64,000 nucleotides of DNA from Tritrichomonas musculus (Eukaryota; Parabasalia; Tritrichomonadida; Tritrichomonadidae), in the NCBI GenBank assembly GCA_039105265.1, contig JAPFFF010000003.1, forward strand, positions 7,564,001 through 7,628,000, read 5' to 3'. The notes beneath the pieces were generated by a model. The model saw nothing but the letters and a program-made list of their open reading frames with translations, did not search any database and was not told where the DNA came from. This document shows, one piece after another, positions 29,600-39,486 of the stretch. The translations under genes and the position numbers were made by a program. How positions within the stretch are numbered: position 1 is the first letter of the stretch; the number at the start of each line of letters is the position of its first letter.

Positions 29600-32500
29600 C
29601 TACTCTATATTTGCGCACTTCTTCTCTAATGTAGCAAGTCTTGTCTCAAGAGTATCAATATATGCATCCTTCTGGTCTATCATTTCCTTCACTTCTGCCT
29701 TAGTAATATAAGCCGTCATATCTATATCTTCTAATGGATGCTTATTATCGAGTTCTTTTATTTTCTCGCACATGAATGCTATTGTACCCTTTAAAGTATC
29801 GCGATATGTCTTTGCAATATTAATACATGTATCAAATGAAACCATCATCTTATCAGCATCCTTCATTGTTATTTCAAGTTCAGGTTCATCATCTGTTTCT
29901 TCATGATATGCCCATGCAAGAATCTTTTCTAATACATCTTCCTCTGCTAATGTCTCTGGGTTATCATTACGACGGAACCAACTTGGAATATTAAATAATC
30001 CTATTCTATTTGCTACATATGCTTCTGCTGCTACTCCTGCTATAGCTGCTGCATCACCAGGATGATGTCTAACAAACTGCCATTGACCATGTAAGAACCT
30101 TCTAGCAACATAACCTACTGCTCCCATAATAACCTGGGTAGTTGCACTTATAACACCATCTTGTTGGTACATTTCTATCACTCCATTCACAATATTAATT
30201 ACATGTAGTCTTCTTCTATCTATTGTAGCAACTACATTTCCATTATATAGTACTTGTGTTATTTCTTCACCAGTTGTTTCATCTAATGTGTCATTAAAAG
30301 CTAAAAGATTACCATGAGAATAAATATTATCCATTAGTTCTCCTCTTTGTTCATCACTCATTTGTTCTATCATTCTTGCTGTTATTGCTGGTGTTGTTCC
30401 TGGTACTGTCCAAGTATCTGTTGTGGCAACAAGGTCATAATGCTGATATCTAACTCCATTTGCATTGACTTCTATTTGTGAATTTATTCCAACAAATCGT
30501 ACTTGACCTCCACTAATATTTGCTGTTGTTGGAGCAGAATAATCAATAGTAGCAACAATTGGGTCAATAGTCTCTCCTCTATGGTCAATAATATTTATCC
30601 ATGCTTCCATTGTTTGGTCATTCAAGTAAGGTTCTAAACCAATATCTCCATTTTGAACAAATGGTAAATTTAGTCTATCTTGCATCGATAATTGTTCAAT
30701 ATCTCTCGCTGTGTATGTTGTTCCTTCCCATTCTATTGACCAATTATTATCAGTAGCTCTATGTATTCTATCTGTCATCTCAATATCAGCTGGTCTTATT
30801 AGAGTCCTTCGTTGAAATACATTATTATGGATAATGAGTTGGTCATTATAAAACAAATCATATACATTAAACCACTCTCTTCCATGATATTGGATACGTA
30901 AGATATCAGGATGATTAGCAACTAATGCATTTCGTTCTTCTCTTGTCATATCTGCAATATCTTCTAAGGTATACTGAGTTCCAGCAATATCAATAACAGG
31001 AACTTGATTCCTAAGTGCAATCGTAGTTGATGCTGTATTTGTCATTGTAGTCTGTGGTACAGTTATATCTGTTCGAATCTCATCTGTTTCATCTGTAACA
31101 ACTTGTGGCTGAACTTCTCTATGAGTTCTCACTAATGATTGTTCAGTGGTTGTGATAGTATTAGTTGCATTATCAGTATCATTATCAGTTATTGTAATCG
31201 AGGATGAATTAATGTTTAATGTCTCAGTCCCATTTGTATCTGGTCTATTCCTAAAGAAGTGTAAGACATTCGAACCAAGTGTAGCAATAGCATTTCCTAA
31301 CTGAGTTAGCGCGTGTGTTGTCGAAAGGACAACCTGTGTAGCTGAGAATGTTGAAATAGCTCCAGCAATAGGATTTTGAACAGTTGTTGTTATTGGCAAA
31401 AATCTTTCCATAGTCATCTTATCAGCCTTCAAATCAACATTCACCAAAAACTTACCTTGAAAGCCACTACCTCCATCACCTGGATAACCACCACCTCCAC
31501 CTCCTCCACCATTTCCTCCTGGGCCTGCTGGGAATGGTGTTGTTTGATATGTATTAATATTTACTGAGTTGTTTGCCATCTTTAATGTTGATAGCGCACC
31601 TGCAAGTGCAAGACCCATACCAACTATGCTTAATACGGTATCAGCTACAGATAGTACATCCCTTAAAGTCTTTGTATATTCATTATATACTGCTTGAATT
31701 CTTTCTTTTTCAACTAGGTTATCAACAATTTGCTTTAACAAAAGATATTCGTAACCTAAAGTATCAACAGTACCACCAACCACATTTAAGTCTCTTCTCA
31801 TTGTCATGATATTATCAGCCCATATAATCTTTGATGAATATATATTTAAATCTGTTGATATGGTCGAACAGTTTCTTGGGTCTGGCTCAACTTCATAAAA
31901 TTGCTGACGAATAATTACGTCAAATGGATTAATGTTTAAACCTTCTTGATTAAAAAATTCTTTGTTGATGTATATTCGAATATTTTTATGGTTGAATCCT
32001 TCAATAATTTTAACCGAATGTCTTTTTGTTCGATAATATTTAAATAGTTCAATACATGGATTATCTCCATACACATTCATTAAACCAGTTAATACTGCTC
32101 CACTTGCAAGATTGCAATCCCATTGTAAAGTTGTTATTTCTCCATTAATATCTAAATCAACAATGACATATAGACCATTTGTTGCAATAACTTCATCTGG
32201 TTTACCCACCATAATATAAGCTCTATCCAAAGTAGCACCATTTTCATTAAATTTCTCAAAGCTATAATCATTAGTATGTGCTGTTATATTTTTCTTAGCC
32301 TCTGTTCCATCTGTCTTAATAACCCTCCAATTCGTGAGATATGGGTAAAGTATTTCTGCAAAATTAAGTGATGAGTGGTCATCAGGCATATCTGGGTAAA
32401 CAGTTTCTTTAAGCAATTTAGACATTATATCAGTATGTTTCACAATAAACTCGATTGTACCTGTTTTATTTTTCGACTTGAACAATTTAGGTAAAATATT

Positions 32501-33721
32501 ATTAACACAATTATCTCCCATCCATGAATGACCATCCCATGTTAATTCCCAATTATTTCCAAATAGATAATCCTTGAACCGAAATACTAAATTTAATGGT
32601 ATCTCATAATCAGGGTCAATATCCCATCTCATACAATAATAATTGGATTCTTCATATACCTGAGATGGTCTATATAAATATAATTGATCTGATTCCTTCA
32701 AGGTAAAATACTTGGAGTCAGTTGATGGAGTAGAGGGAACAACTTCATAGATTGCTTGATATTTGGAGACCAATGAGTTATATTGATTTCGAAATACTTC
32801 TAATATATCATCATCAATCTCAATTACAATTTTATTTCCATCAGGGTCAACAATATCAAAGCTATTTTCATCATCAGTATTAACAACGTCATTATCATCA
32901 ACTTCAAGTGTACGAGCATGAGGAGCAGGAGGATGTCGTGTAATCTTATTTAAAATCCATTGGGCACCTCTTCCTATTGGTTCGAAAAGGGCAGCTATTA
33001 GAATTACACATAAACAAAATGCCCCAACGCCTAAACCCCCAGCGATTGCATATACAAGTATTACATAAACATACAGAATTAAATCAGAATAACCTCCTAT
33101 ATATTGCCAAAATTGAGCATCTATCCAATTTCCGCCTATCTGTATAATATTATTAACTAAATTTGGGTAGTTCATGATAAAATCAACTATGAAGTGCCAT
33201 AAGTTGCTCCAAAATAATGTAAATGAGCTATATGCTATTTTAATCATTCGAATTCCTTCATTCTTTAATTCATCAATTTTGTTATTAAGTCTTGGTGTCA
33301 ATTCTTTTATCTCATCAATGACCTGATGCAAATCTACATCCTTAAAGTCAGCATCTGCATCTTCTCCTCCAATATAAAAGATTACCCCCACTTTTTCATT
33401 ATCTTTAACAGCTTCATATGCAATATCCACAATACTATCAATACCATACCAGATAAAATAAAATAAGTTATATATAATCTTCATAAATTCTTTTGTCGCA
33501 AAAGCAATTGTTTTATAAGTTAATTTAATAGGCTGTTTAGCAAGAGATAGGGTAGTTGAAATGATATTATACAATAAGTCTTTTATCCATCCTATTGTCT
33601 TTTTACTATATAACCAATACTTAGATACATTGATTGTGAGTTCTTCTGGTTCTATAATTTTTGGAATCTTATTTTCTTCGAGTTTCTTTAATTCATCAGT
33701 AGTGGGAATTTCATAAACCAT
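29600..33721 (-). CDS. Fibre-like protein 1 of the inner Polinton (1373 aa) with N-terminal membrane helices
   Basis: The largest gene of the element. Residues 1-260 hold several hydrophobic helices, the clearest being LILYVYVILVYAIAGGLGVG and the segment just after it (about 218-250). Then come the ESDQLYLYRPS...WDGHSWMGDN module (about 340-400), the QQFYEVEP...ADNIMTMRRDLNVVGGTVD module (about 605-650), a glycine linker (GGNGGGGGGGGYPG) and repeated beta-type segments. Near the C-terminus is a helical module (LAWAYHEETDDE...INIAKTYRDTLKG) followed by a coiled coil. The corresponding outer gene lacks the membrane N-terminus. A membrane-anchored or scaffold-attached fibre is inferred. Confidence 0.75.
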   Translation of the reverse strand: MVYEIPTTDELKKLEENKIPKIIEPEELTINVSKYWLYSKKTIGWIKDLLYNIISTTLSLAKQPIKLTYKTIAFATKEFMKIIYNLFYFIWYGIDSIVDIAYEAVKDNEKVGVIFYIGGEDADADFKDVDLHQVIDEIKELTPRLNNKIDELKNEGIRMIKIAYSSFTLFWSNLWHFIVDFIMNYPNLVNNIIQIGGNWIDAQFWQYIGGYSDLILYVYVILVYAIAGGLGVGAFCLCVILIAALFEPIGRGAQWILNKITRHPPAPHARTLEVDDNDVVNTDDENSFDIVDPDGNKIVIEIDDDILEVFRNQYNSLVSKYQAIYEVVPSTPSTDSKYFTLKESDQLYLYRPSQVYEESNYYCMRWDIDPDYEIPLNLVFRFKDYLFGNNWELTWDGHSWMGDNCVNNILPKLFKSKNKTGTIEFIVKHTDIMSKLLKETVYPDMPDDHSSLNFAEILYPYLTNWRVIKTDGTEAKKNITAHTNDYSFEKFNENGATLDRAYIMVGKPDEVIATNGLYVIVDLDINGEITTLQWDCNLASGAVLTGLMNVYGDNPCIELFKYYRTKRHSVKIIEGFNHKNIRIYINKEFFNQEGLNINPFDVIIRQQFYEVEPDPRNCSTISTDLNIYSSKIIWADNIMTMRRDLNVVGGTVDTLGYEYLLLKQIVDNLVEKERIQAVYNEYTKTLRDVLSVADTVLSIVGMGLALAGALSTLKMANNSVNINTYQTTPFPAGPGGNGGGGGGGGYPGDGGSGFQGKFLVNVDLKADKMTMERFLPITTTVQNPIAGAISTFSATQVVLSTTHALTQLGNAIATLGSNVLHFFRNRPDTNGTETLNINSSSITITDNDTDNATNTITTTEQSLVRTHREVQPQVVTDETDEIRTDITVPQTTMTNTASTTIALRNQVPVIDIAGTQYTLEDIADMTREERNALVANHPDILRIQYHGREWFNVYDLFYNDQLIIHNNVFQRRTLIRPADIEMTDRIHRATDNNWSIEWEGTTYTARDIEQLSMQDRLNLPFVQNGDIGLEPYLNDQTMEAWINIIDHRGETIDPIVATIDYSAPTTANISGGQVRFVGINSQIEVNANGVRYQHYDLVATTDTWTVPGTTPAITARMIEQMSDEQRGELMDNIYSHGNLLAFNDTLDETTGEEITQVLYNGNVVATIDRRRLHVINIVNGVIEMYQQDGVISATTQVIMGAVGYVARRFLHGQWQFVRHHPGDAAAIAGVAAEAYVANRIGLFNIPSWFRRNDNPETLAEEDVLEKILAWAYHEETDDEPELEITMKDADKMMVSFDTCINIAKTYRDTLKGTIAFMCEKIKELDNKHPLEDIDMTAYITKAEVKEMIDQKDAYIDTLETRLATLEKKCANIE

Positions 33722-33756
33722 ATCATCTTGGTTAACTAACTCCTTTGGTGGCTCTA

Positions 33757-33830
33757 GGCGTAGGTTCAGGAGTAGGTTCAGGTGTAGGAGTAGGTAGGCG
33801 TAGGTTCAGGTGTAGGAGTAGGTTCAGGTG
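33757..33830. repeat. Short tandem repeats coding Pro-Thr-Pro-Glu-type tails
   Basis: Degenerate 6- and 12-bp units of the GTAGGTTCAGGA type straddle the end of the 366-aa fibre gene and the gap to the 1373-aa fibre gene. The coded part is a PEPTPTPEPTPT-like tail. A similar PTPTPTP tract is coded at about 47590-47620 in the penton-like gene. Confidence 0.7.
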
Positions 33831-34878
33831 TTTCATCTATTTCTATTTTAACCTCATGTATTTCAGGTTCACCAGTTGTTTTATTAATTAAGCATATAGA
33901 AGTATTTCCACCTGTTAAGTTCAAGAGGGTCTCATAACTTATGGTTTGATCATTTAACGCATCTATCCATTTAGTAATATTAGCAGCTGTTGTATTTGTT
34001 TTATTAACAAAGTCTTTCATGTTAGTTATGTTAGTCTCATTGACATCATAGGTAGTTTCATTAGTAGTTTCATTAACCTTTTCATCAACATATTTAACAG
34101 GTTCTACCTCAGTAAAATTAACAGTATTATTTGCTATCCATTTAGATATATTTTCATTACTTGTACTTATATCTTGTATTATAGCGTCCATACTTTCTGG
34201 TTTCTTGTCCTCCGTTTCATAAGTTAAGGCTTGAGTAGTTTTATCTACATGTTCAACAATTATTTTTAAATCAGATAGTTTAGACCAATCGATACTAGGT
34301 GCAATTGCATTATTTACATCATCTATATTTTTAATCATTAAGTTCATTACATTTAGCATACCTTGATGATTCTGTGTAAGTGCTTCTATTAGTTTCTTGT
34401 GTGTACTAACATCATATGATTCTGTTATTATTTCTTTATCATTTACCTCACCTGTAAAATAGTTTAATGTAGCACCAGGTGCAATACCAGAATCTACGTC
34501 ATCCTTCATTTTAGCTAGAAAGGTATGTAAATTAGTAGCACTATCTCGTAGTCTTTCATAGAGCTTATTGAAGCTTGCACAATATTGTATTTTTGGTGTC
34601 AGTGTACCGTCAGTATTCCATGTATAAATACCTTTCCCTGCCATAAGATTAAGCGCACCAAAGTTTTCGAATCCATTTTTTTCGAAATAATCACCAACTA
34701 TTTTTTCATCTATTTCAGCTTTGTTGTAGATACAATTAAATTGCACCATTTCGCCAGGTTCAATAGTGTTTTCAATGTTTAGTCTTTTACCATCTTCTTC
34801 ATCAATAGTGATTTCTATATCATTTGATTTGAGTTTATATGCTTCCTTGCTCTTTGCAGAATACAGTGCCAAAGACAT
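33778..34878 (-). CDS. Fibre-like protein 3 of the inner Polinton (366 aa)
   Basis: The ATG at 34878 is preferred because the upstream extension to 34920 begins with TTG and would overlap the divergent gene. The N-terminal module (MSLALYSAKSKEAYKLKS...FNCIYNKAEIDEKIV, residues 1-70) matches the N-terminus of the outer element's 969-codon fibre gene. The rest is different: helical, Asn/Thr-rich (NETTNETTYDVNETNITN) with many N-x-S/T sites, then a Pro/Thr tail. It looks like an attachment module joined to a different shaft. It is head to head with the 243-aa gene. Confidence 0.65.
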   Translation of the reverse strand: MSLALYSAKSKEAYKLKSNDIEITIDEEDGKRLNIENTIEPGEMVQFNCIYNKAEIDEKIVGDYFEKNGFENFGALNLMAGKGIYTWNTDGTLTPKIQYCASFNKLYERLRDSATNLHTFLAKMKDDVDSGIAPGATLNYFTGEVNDKEIITESYDVSTHKKLIEALTQNHQGMLNVMNLMIKNIDDVNNAIAPSIDWSKLSDLKIIVEHVDKTTQALTYETEDKKPESMDAIIQDISTSNENISKWIANNTVNFTEVEPVKYVDEKVNETTNETTYDVNETNITNMKDFVNKTNTTAANITKWIDALNDQTISYETLLNLTGGNTSICLINKTTGEPEIHEVKIEIDETPEPTPTPEPTPTYSYT

Positions 34879-34896
34879 TTTATCAGAAATTAAATT
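34879..34896. promoter_or_regulatory. 18-bp divergent start region (inner element)
   Basis: It separates the minus ATG at 34878 from the plus ATG at 34897 and is made only of A, T and a few G/C. It is the same arrangement as at 22740-22754 in the outer element. Confidence 0.5.
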
Positions 34897-35628
34897 ATGT
34901 TGTATAGTGTTCAGAGTCAACCAGGTAATTACAATACGGTAAGACTTAATATTGATATCCCATGGAAATGTCCATACGTGAAGTACTATGTTTCATCTAT
35001 TAATACCAAAGCCAACATATTAATGACAACTGCGGAAGATTATTTAATATTTACTACATCAAAGAGTGAGGTACGAATTGATTTCGAGGAGATGTATACC
35101 TATTCATTTGGATATCTAGTCAAATTTCTAAATTCTCGTCAGACTACTATCACCTTCAAGAATATCAATAACAGAACCATATCATTAACACCTACTGAAA
35201 ATATTACATTCAAGGAAGGAAGTCATAGAGCAAAATTGATTACTGGTTTGTTCAACTGCAAGGAATTTGATGTAAAAGCTAATGAAGAAAAAAATGTACC
35301 TGATCTACCTATACTTGATTTTGCCAATAAGTTGTATTTAGTTTCATTACAGGGGGTAGCAACTCATTCATCAATTGGAGACCAAGAATATACCCCAAGT
35401 ATCCTTGCAAACATTGACACAATGATAATGGATCAAGAGGCAATGATAGTTAACTATGACATGACTAAGCCAATAAAAATAAAAGTTAATACGGATTCAT
35501 TAAAATATTTGGAAATGAGATTAGTTGATTTTATGTTTCAACCAGTAATATTAAAATCTCCTCTCTTCATTACCTTAAAAATAAAACCAAGCCAAGAGGC
35601 TGATATATATGACATCCTTACTAAATGA
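34897..35628 (+). CDS. Conserved 243-aa protein divergent from fibre gene (inner Polinton)
   Basis: Homologue of the 253-aa protein at 21978-22739: both begin with a short beta strand, then IDIPW/IQIPW, YY.SSINT/YHVASINT, and share a C-terminal KSPLFITLKIKPS-like end. It is predicted mostly beta. A virion structural role is plausible because of size and constant linkage to fibre genes, but no named domain was recognised. It overlaps the 3' end of the GIY-YIG gene, which is read from the other strand, by 8 bases. Confidence 0.65.
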   Translation: MLYSVQSQPGNYNTVRLNIDIPWKCPYVKYYVSSINTKANILMTTAEDYLIFTTSKSEVRIDFEEMYTYSFGYLVKFLNSRQTTITFKNINNRTISLTPTENITFKEGSHRAKLITGLFNCKEFDVKANEEKNVPDLPILDFANKLYLVSLQGVATHSSIGDQEYTPSILANIDTMIMDQEAMIVNYDMTKPIKIKVNTDSLKYLEMRLVDFMFQPVILKSPLFITLKIKPSQEADIYDILTK

Positions 35629-35944
35629 TAGCTCTGGGACAATGATATTGGATATAAGTCCTAACAATATATATCATTTCATTCACATTCCCAACAAAGT
35701 ACTCATTTCCTATAAATGCGGTTCCATCTCTTGTTGTTGCTCTCTTATAATTTTCTTCAAATATTGTTATTAATTCTTTTTCCACTTTTACTGAATCACT
35801 TACTGCTTCAATTATATATACTTCGCTGTCTTTTGGATATTGTCCCATTCTTGTTGCAATCTTATTTGTTCTACCAATTTTGTATACAGGTTGATTAGAA
35901 TAAGAAAATTCCCTTTCACGAATCAAATATATGTATTCTGCCAT
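35621..35944 (-). CDS. GIY-YIG (T5orf172/MUG113-type) protein, inner Polinton only
   Basis: A 107-aa protein starting MAEYIYLIREREF with VYKIGRTNKIATRMGQYP. The Y-I-Y-L-I and Y-K-I-G-R-T strands are the T5orf172 form of the GIY-YIG nuclease core, followed by the E-x-E-L helix (KVEKELITIFEENY) and the conserved GNEYFVG end. Such proteins are frequent in phages and large DNA viruses, as nucleases or DNA-binding regulators. It sits convergent to the 243-aa gene and divergent from PolB. It has no counterpart in the outer element. Confidence 0.85.
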   Translation of the reverse strand: MAEYIYLIREREFSYSNQPVYKIGRTNKIATRMGQYPKDSEVYIIEAVSDSVKVEKELITIFEENYKRATTRDGTAFIGNEYFVGNVNEMIYIVRTYIQYHCPRAII

Positions 35945-35999
35945 TTTAGGGTTAATAAATATTTAGCGTGATATTTTTTTATTTCTTATTTACACTTAA

Positions 36000-38900
36000 A
36001 TGACATACCTCTTTGATATATCAGTTGACCTCTATTCGACTGCAAGAACAGAAGCAAGAAAAGAGTATAAGCAAAGGGTGAAAGACGTAAGAGACAAACG
36101 AAAGTTCAAGAAATATTTGAAAGAATTCATGACCAAGGCTAAGAAAGAAATATCATTTGACATAGATATAGGTGATGATGAAGATAAGAGACTTGCTTTC
36201 ACTGAAACATTAAGACAATTACACAAAGAGAATAAGAAGAATATAGTAGTAAAAAGTGAATCATTAGGTGGTGAGGAATACAAATGGTTTACACTTTCCA
36301 AGGCACGAAGATTAGATTCAACAATAGGACATATATCAGGGACAATAGACTTGAATGATGACTGTTCAGACAATAATCCTTGGGTTGGCAATGTATTCAT
36401 CCCTGCAAAATACCAGTTGCTCTTCATTAAAAATAGAAAGAGAGGCAAGCAAACATCATTCACTATTAATAAAGAAGATAATAAAGGTAAGTTGTATGAA
36501 GAAGAAGTTGAAGTCGACGAAGATTATCGCGATAATCCAGAAGGTGGATTCTTCCCTTATATTAATCTTTCTGATTTAGACTTATCACAGTACCAAATAT
36601 TCAAGACAGTTGATAAGAAGAACTATAAAGACAATTGTTTGGTATATGCTTGCATTCAGTCTGGTGTATTCACTGATGATGAAATAAATTATTTACGCTT
36701 TATGGTCAAGACTAGGTTAATCCCCAATAACTTGATATACGATATAGCCAAGCAGTTTAAATGCCATTTTGTTGTAAGAAGGATTGATGAGAAATATGAT
36801 GAAAGAAGCCAACTACAAATAAAAATAGATACAAGAAAGAGACCATGGGCCAAAGAGTTTGACCGAATTGTTGACTTATTACTGTACAAGAACCATTACA
36901 TGATATATAAACCCCTAAATGGTGTTAAACCTATGGCAATATTTCGCAAGCTATTTAAAGAAGGAAAGTTCAGGGAGATAAAGAACTGTGAAATGAATAT
37001 CTTAGCAACGAATGAATACAACTCTCACTTAGCGGATTATACAGACCTTGAATATGATCCTGAATTGTGCTGTAAACTAATAGATTCATCAGAGACGAAA
37101 AAGGAGAGAGAGTGGAGTAGGATTTATTATTCTGATTTTGAAACTAATACCACTGTATCACCCCATATGCCTTATCTAAATATTACTGTGTACAGGACCA
37201 AAGAGTTAATTCATAAAATGATATTTGATGGGGAGAATATTGCTGACAGATTACTAAAGTCATTGGAGAACAATTCTCTCATTTACTTCCATAACCTTAA
37301 ATATGATGCTTGTTTCTTTATAAATACTCCTGGATGGGATGTACAAATAACAGAGAGAAGTGGAACGATTCTGCAAATAGTCATGACAAAGTATAAACCT
37401 AACAAGAGATTAACTTTCCGCAATAGCTACTCTATCATCCCTGCTGCATTAGCTTCATTTGGTAAGATGTTTCAGTTACCAGTTCATAAAGAGGTAATGG
37501 CATATAAAATATATACTGAAAGGAACATAAATAGGAAAACTGTCTCTGCACTTGAATTTCAACTACAGTATTACTTAGAGAACCAAGACAAGAAACCATT
37601 GACACAGATAAAACAAGACTGGAAGCAATTAATAGATAATGCAAAAGCTTGTGGTGCATATGAAAATTTGGCTATTGATATTATGAAGTATGCCATCTAT
37701 TATTGCAAACTGGATTGCATAGTATTGATGAAGGGAGTAGAGAAATTTAATAGAGATCTGGTAGAAGTATTTAAGCAGACGAAGACAAAGATGCTTGATG
37801 TCCATAACTTTATATCCATTAGCTCTATTGGCTACTATTATGCATATAAATTTGGTTGCTTTGATGGGTGTTATCAACTTAGTGGTAAACCACAAAACTT
37901 CATTCAGAGATGTGTTAGTGGAGGTAGAACAATGACAGCTAATAATGAAAAGCAATATATAGAGGAAAGGATACAAGATTTTGATGCAGTCAGTTTATAT
38001 CCTAGTGCAATGAGTATTATGTCTGGTGTACCTAAAGGAGTGCCAGAAGTAATTCGCCTGGAGGCCTCAGGTACTAATCGTGCGGGCCCATCGGATATGT
38101 TTACGAAAGAATTATTAGATTTTGATCAGTTCTTCATTGAAATCAATATCAAGAAGATCAAGTGCAAGGCTGACAAACCATATAAATTTGGTCAAATATT
38201 TAGTAGGAACGATCAAGGGTCAAAAATATTTAACAACAATCCTATCAACAATTATTACATAGACAAGAGAGCTTTTATGGACTTGATGGAGTTTTATGAT
38301 TTCGATTATGAGTTTATTAGAGGATATTACTTTGACAAAGGATTCAACAACAAGATTAATGTATTTATAGAGAAATTGTTCAATCTAAGAAGGAGATACC
38401 AAGATGCTAACAATCCATTGCAACAAACCATTAAACTACTTCTTAATTCTATTTACGGAAAATCTATCCTAAAGGCAACAACAACTGAAACTAAATGCAT
38501 ACCAAAAGATAAAGCCATTAAATATATATGGAAGAACTATAATTACATAACAGAGGTGATAGAGAACAAGTCAATTGATAATGTATATGTTAAGAAGGTT
38601 AAACCAATAAACAGTCATTTTAATTTACCTCATTTTGGTGCTAGTGTCTTGTCATGGAGCAAACATTTAATGAATAGGGTAATGAGTACAGCTGAGCAAA
38701 ATGGAATAGACATCTACTATACTGATACAGATAGCGTACACGTTAGAGAAATAGATGTACCAAGGATAGCTGAGGTGTTCAAGAAAAAATATGGGAAGGA
38801 GTTGATTGGTAAGAAGATGACACAGTTTCATTGTGACTTTGATTCGTTTAATGGTGCTGTCGGTAGTGTTCATTCAAGGAAATTAATAGCATTAGGAAAG

Positions 38901-39152
38901 AAAAGTTACTTAGATATCCTAGTTGATGAAAAAGGTAATGAAGGCTATCACATTAGATTAAAAGGAATACCAAAACAAGTTATCCTGAACAAAGCAAAAA
39001 GAATGGGTATAACAATTGAGCAACTATATGAGAAACTTTATGATGGAGAGGAAATTACATTTAACCTCCTTGATGGTGCTAACTGTTTTAGAAAATCTTC
39101 CTCTTACCAACAAGTAAATCTTCCTGTATTTGAACGAAGAATCAAATTCTAA
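36000..39152 (+). CDS. Protein-primed family B DNA polymerase (inner Polinton)
   Basis: A 1050-aa pPolB with an ATG in the context ACTTAAATG. Exo I is YSDFETN (about residue 375), Exo II HNLKYDACFF. Motif A is DFDAVSLYPS (about 660), motif B LLNSIYGKS (about 811) and motif C YTDTDSVH (about 905). It shares its N-terminal DNCLVYACIQSG and YKNHYMIYK blocks (OTU-like) with the outer copy. Protein similarity to the outer copy is high in the motifs, but codons differ throughout, so the two lineages separated long ago. In this element it stands alone on plus between minus-strand clusters. Confidence 0.93.
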   Translation: MTYLFDISVDLYSTARTEARKEYKQRVKDVRDKRKFKKYLKEFMTKAKKEISFDIDIGDDEDKRLAFTETLRQLHKENKKNIVVKSESLGGEEYKWFTLSKARRLDSTIGHISGTIDLNDDCSDNNPWVGNVFIPAKYQLLFIKNRKRGKQTSFTINKEDNKGKLYEEEVEVDEDYRDNPEGGFFPYINLSDLDLSQYQIFKTVDKKNYKDNCLVYACIQSGVFTDDEINYLRFMVKTRLIPNNLIYDIAKQFKCHFVVRRIDEKYDERSQLQIKIDTRKRPWAKEFDRIVDLLLYKNHYMIYKPLNGVKPMAIFRKLFKEGKFREIKNCEMNILATNEYNSHLADYTDLEYDPELCCKLIDSSETKKEREWSRIYYSDFETNTTVSPHMPYLNITVYRTKELIHKMIFDGENIADRLLKSLENNSLIYFHNLKYDACFFINTPGWDVQITERSGTILQIVMTKYKPNKRLTFRNSYSIIPAALASFGKMFQLPVHKEVMAYKIYTERNINRKTVSALEFQLQYYLENQDKKPLTQIKQDWKQLIDNAKACGAYENLAIDIMKYAIYYCKLDCIVLMKGVEKFNRDLVEVFKQTKTKMLDVHNFISISSIGYYYAYKFGCFDGCYQLSGKPQNFIQRCVSGGRTMTANNEKQYIEERIQDFDAVSLYPSAMSIMSGVPKGVPEVIRLEASGTNRAGPSDMFTKELLDFDQFFIEINIKKIKCKADKPYKFGQIFSRNDQGSKIFNNNPINNYYIDKRAFMDLMEFYDFDYEFIRGYYFDKGFNNKINVFIEKLFNLRRRYQDANNPLQQTIKLLLNSIYGKSILKATTTETKCIPKDKAIKYIWKNYNYITEVIENKSIDNVYVKKVKPINSHFNLPHFGASVLSWSKHLMNRVMSTAEQNGIDIYYTDTDSVHVREIDVPRIAEVFKKKYGKELIGKKMTQFHCDFDSFNGAVGSVHSRKLIALGKKSYLDILVDEKGNEGYHIRLKGIPKQVILNKAKRMGITIEQLYEKLYDGEEITFNLLDGANCFRKSSSYQQVNLPVFERRIKF

Positions 39153-39175
39153 AAAATAACTAAATTTTTTTGTTT

Positions 39176-39457
39176 TCATGCTTCTTTCTTCTCAGCAGTA
39201 ACCATTTGAGCTTCGCGAGTGCTCGCAGCGAATTGAGCAATTTTCTTCAATTCCTCTAACTCTTGCTTCTTTCTTTGTCTATATTCTTTTTGTTGTTGTC
39301 GTCTGGCTTCAAGTCTTTCTTCAGGGGTATTATATTTACTCTTCCTGCCTCTTTTCGGAGTATCCATTGATGTCAGATTCTCACTTGACTTCGATTTGGA
39401 CAATTTCTTTATTACTTCTGTTTTCTTGAATTGGTTTAGGTCTATTTTACTCGTCAT
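39176..39457 (-). CDS. Basic leucine-zipper-like / AT-hook small protein (inner Polinton)
   Basis: 93 aa. A Lys/Ser-rich N-half leads to PKRGRKSKYNTPEERLEARRQQQKEYRQRKKQEL-type sequence, a basic helix like its homologue at 21688-21972, and ends in a short helix. A GRK core precedes it as an AT-hook. It converges on the polymerase gene with 23 bp between stops. Presence in both elements makes it a core accessory gene. DNA condensation or transcription control is inferred. Confidence 0.65.
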   Translation of the reverse strand: MTSKIDLNQFKKTEVIKKLSKSKSSENLTSMDTPKRGRKSKYNTPEERLEARRQQQKEYRQRKKQELEELKKIAQFAASTREAQMVTAEKKEA

Positions 39458-39486
39458 TTTGATAAAAATAAAAAAACAAATAATAA

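Noticed and set aside
34879-34920. Upstream extension of the 366-aa fibre gene to 34920
   Set aside because: It begins with TTG, would overlap the divergent gene's start, and the ATG at 34878 has the usual AAAATG context.
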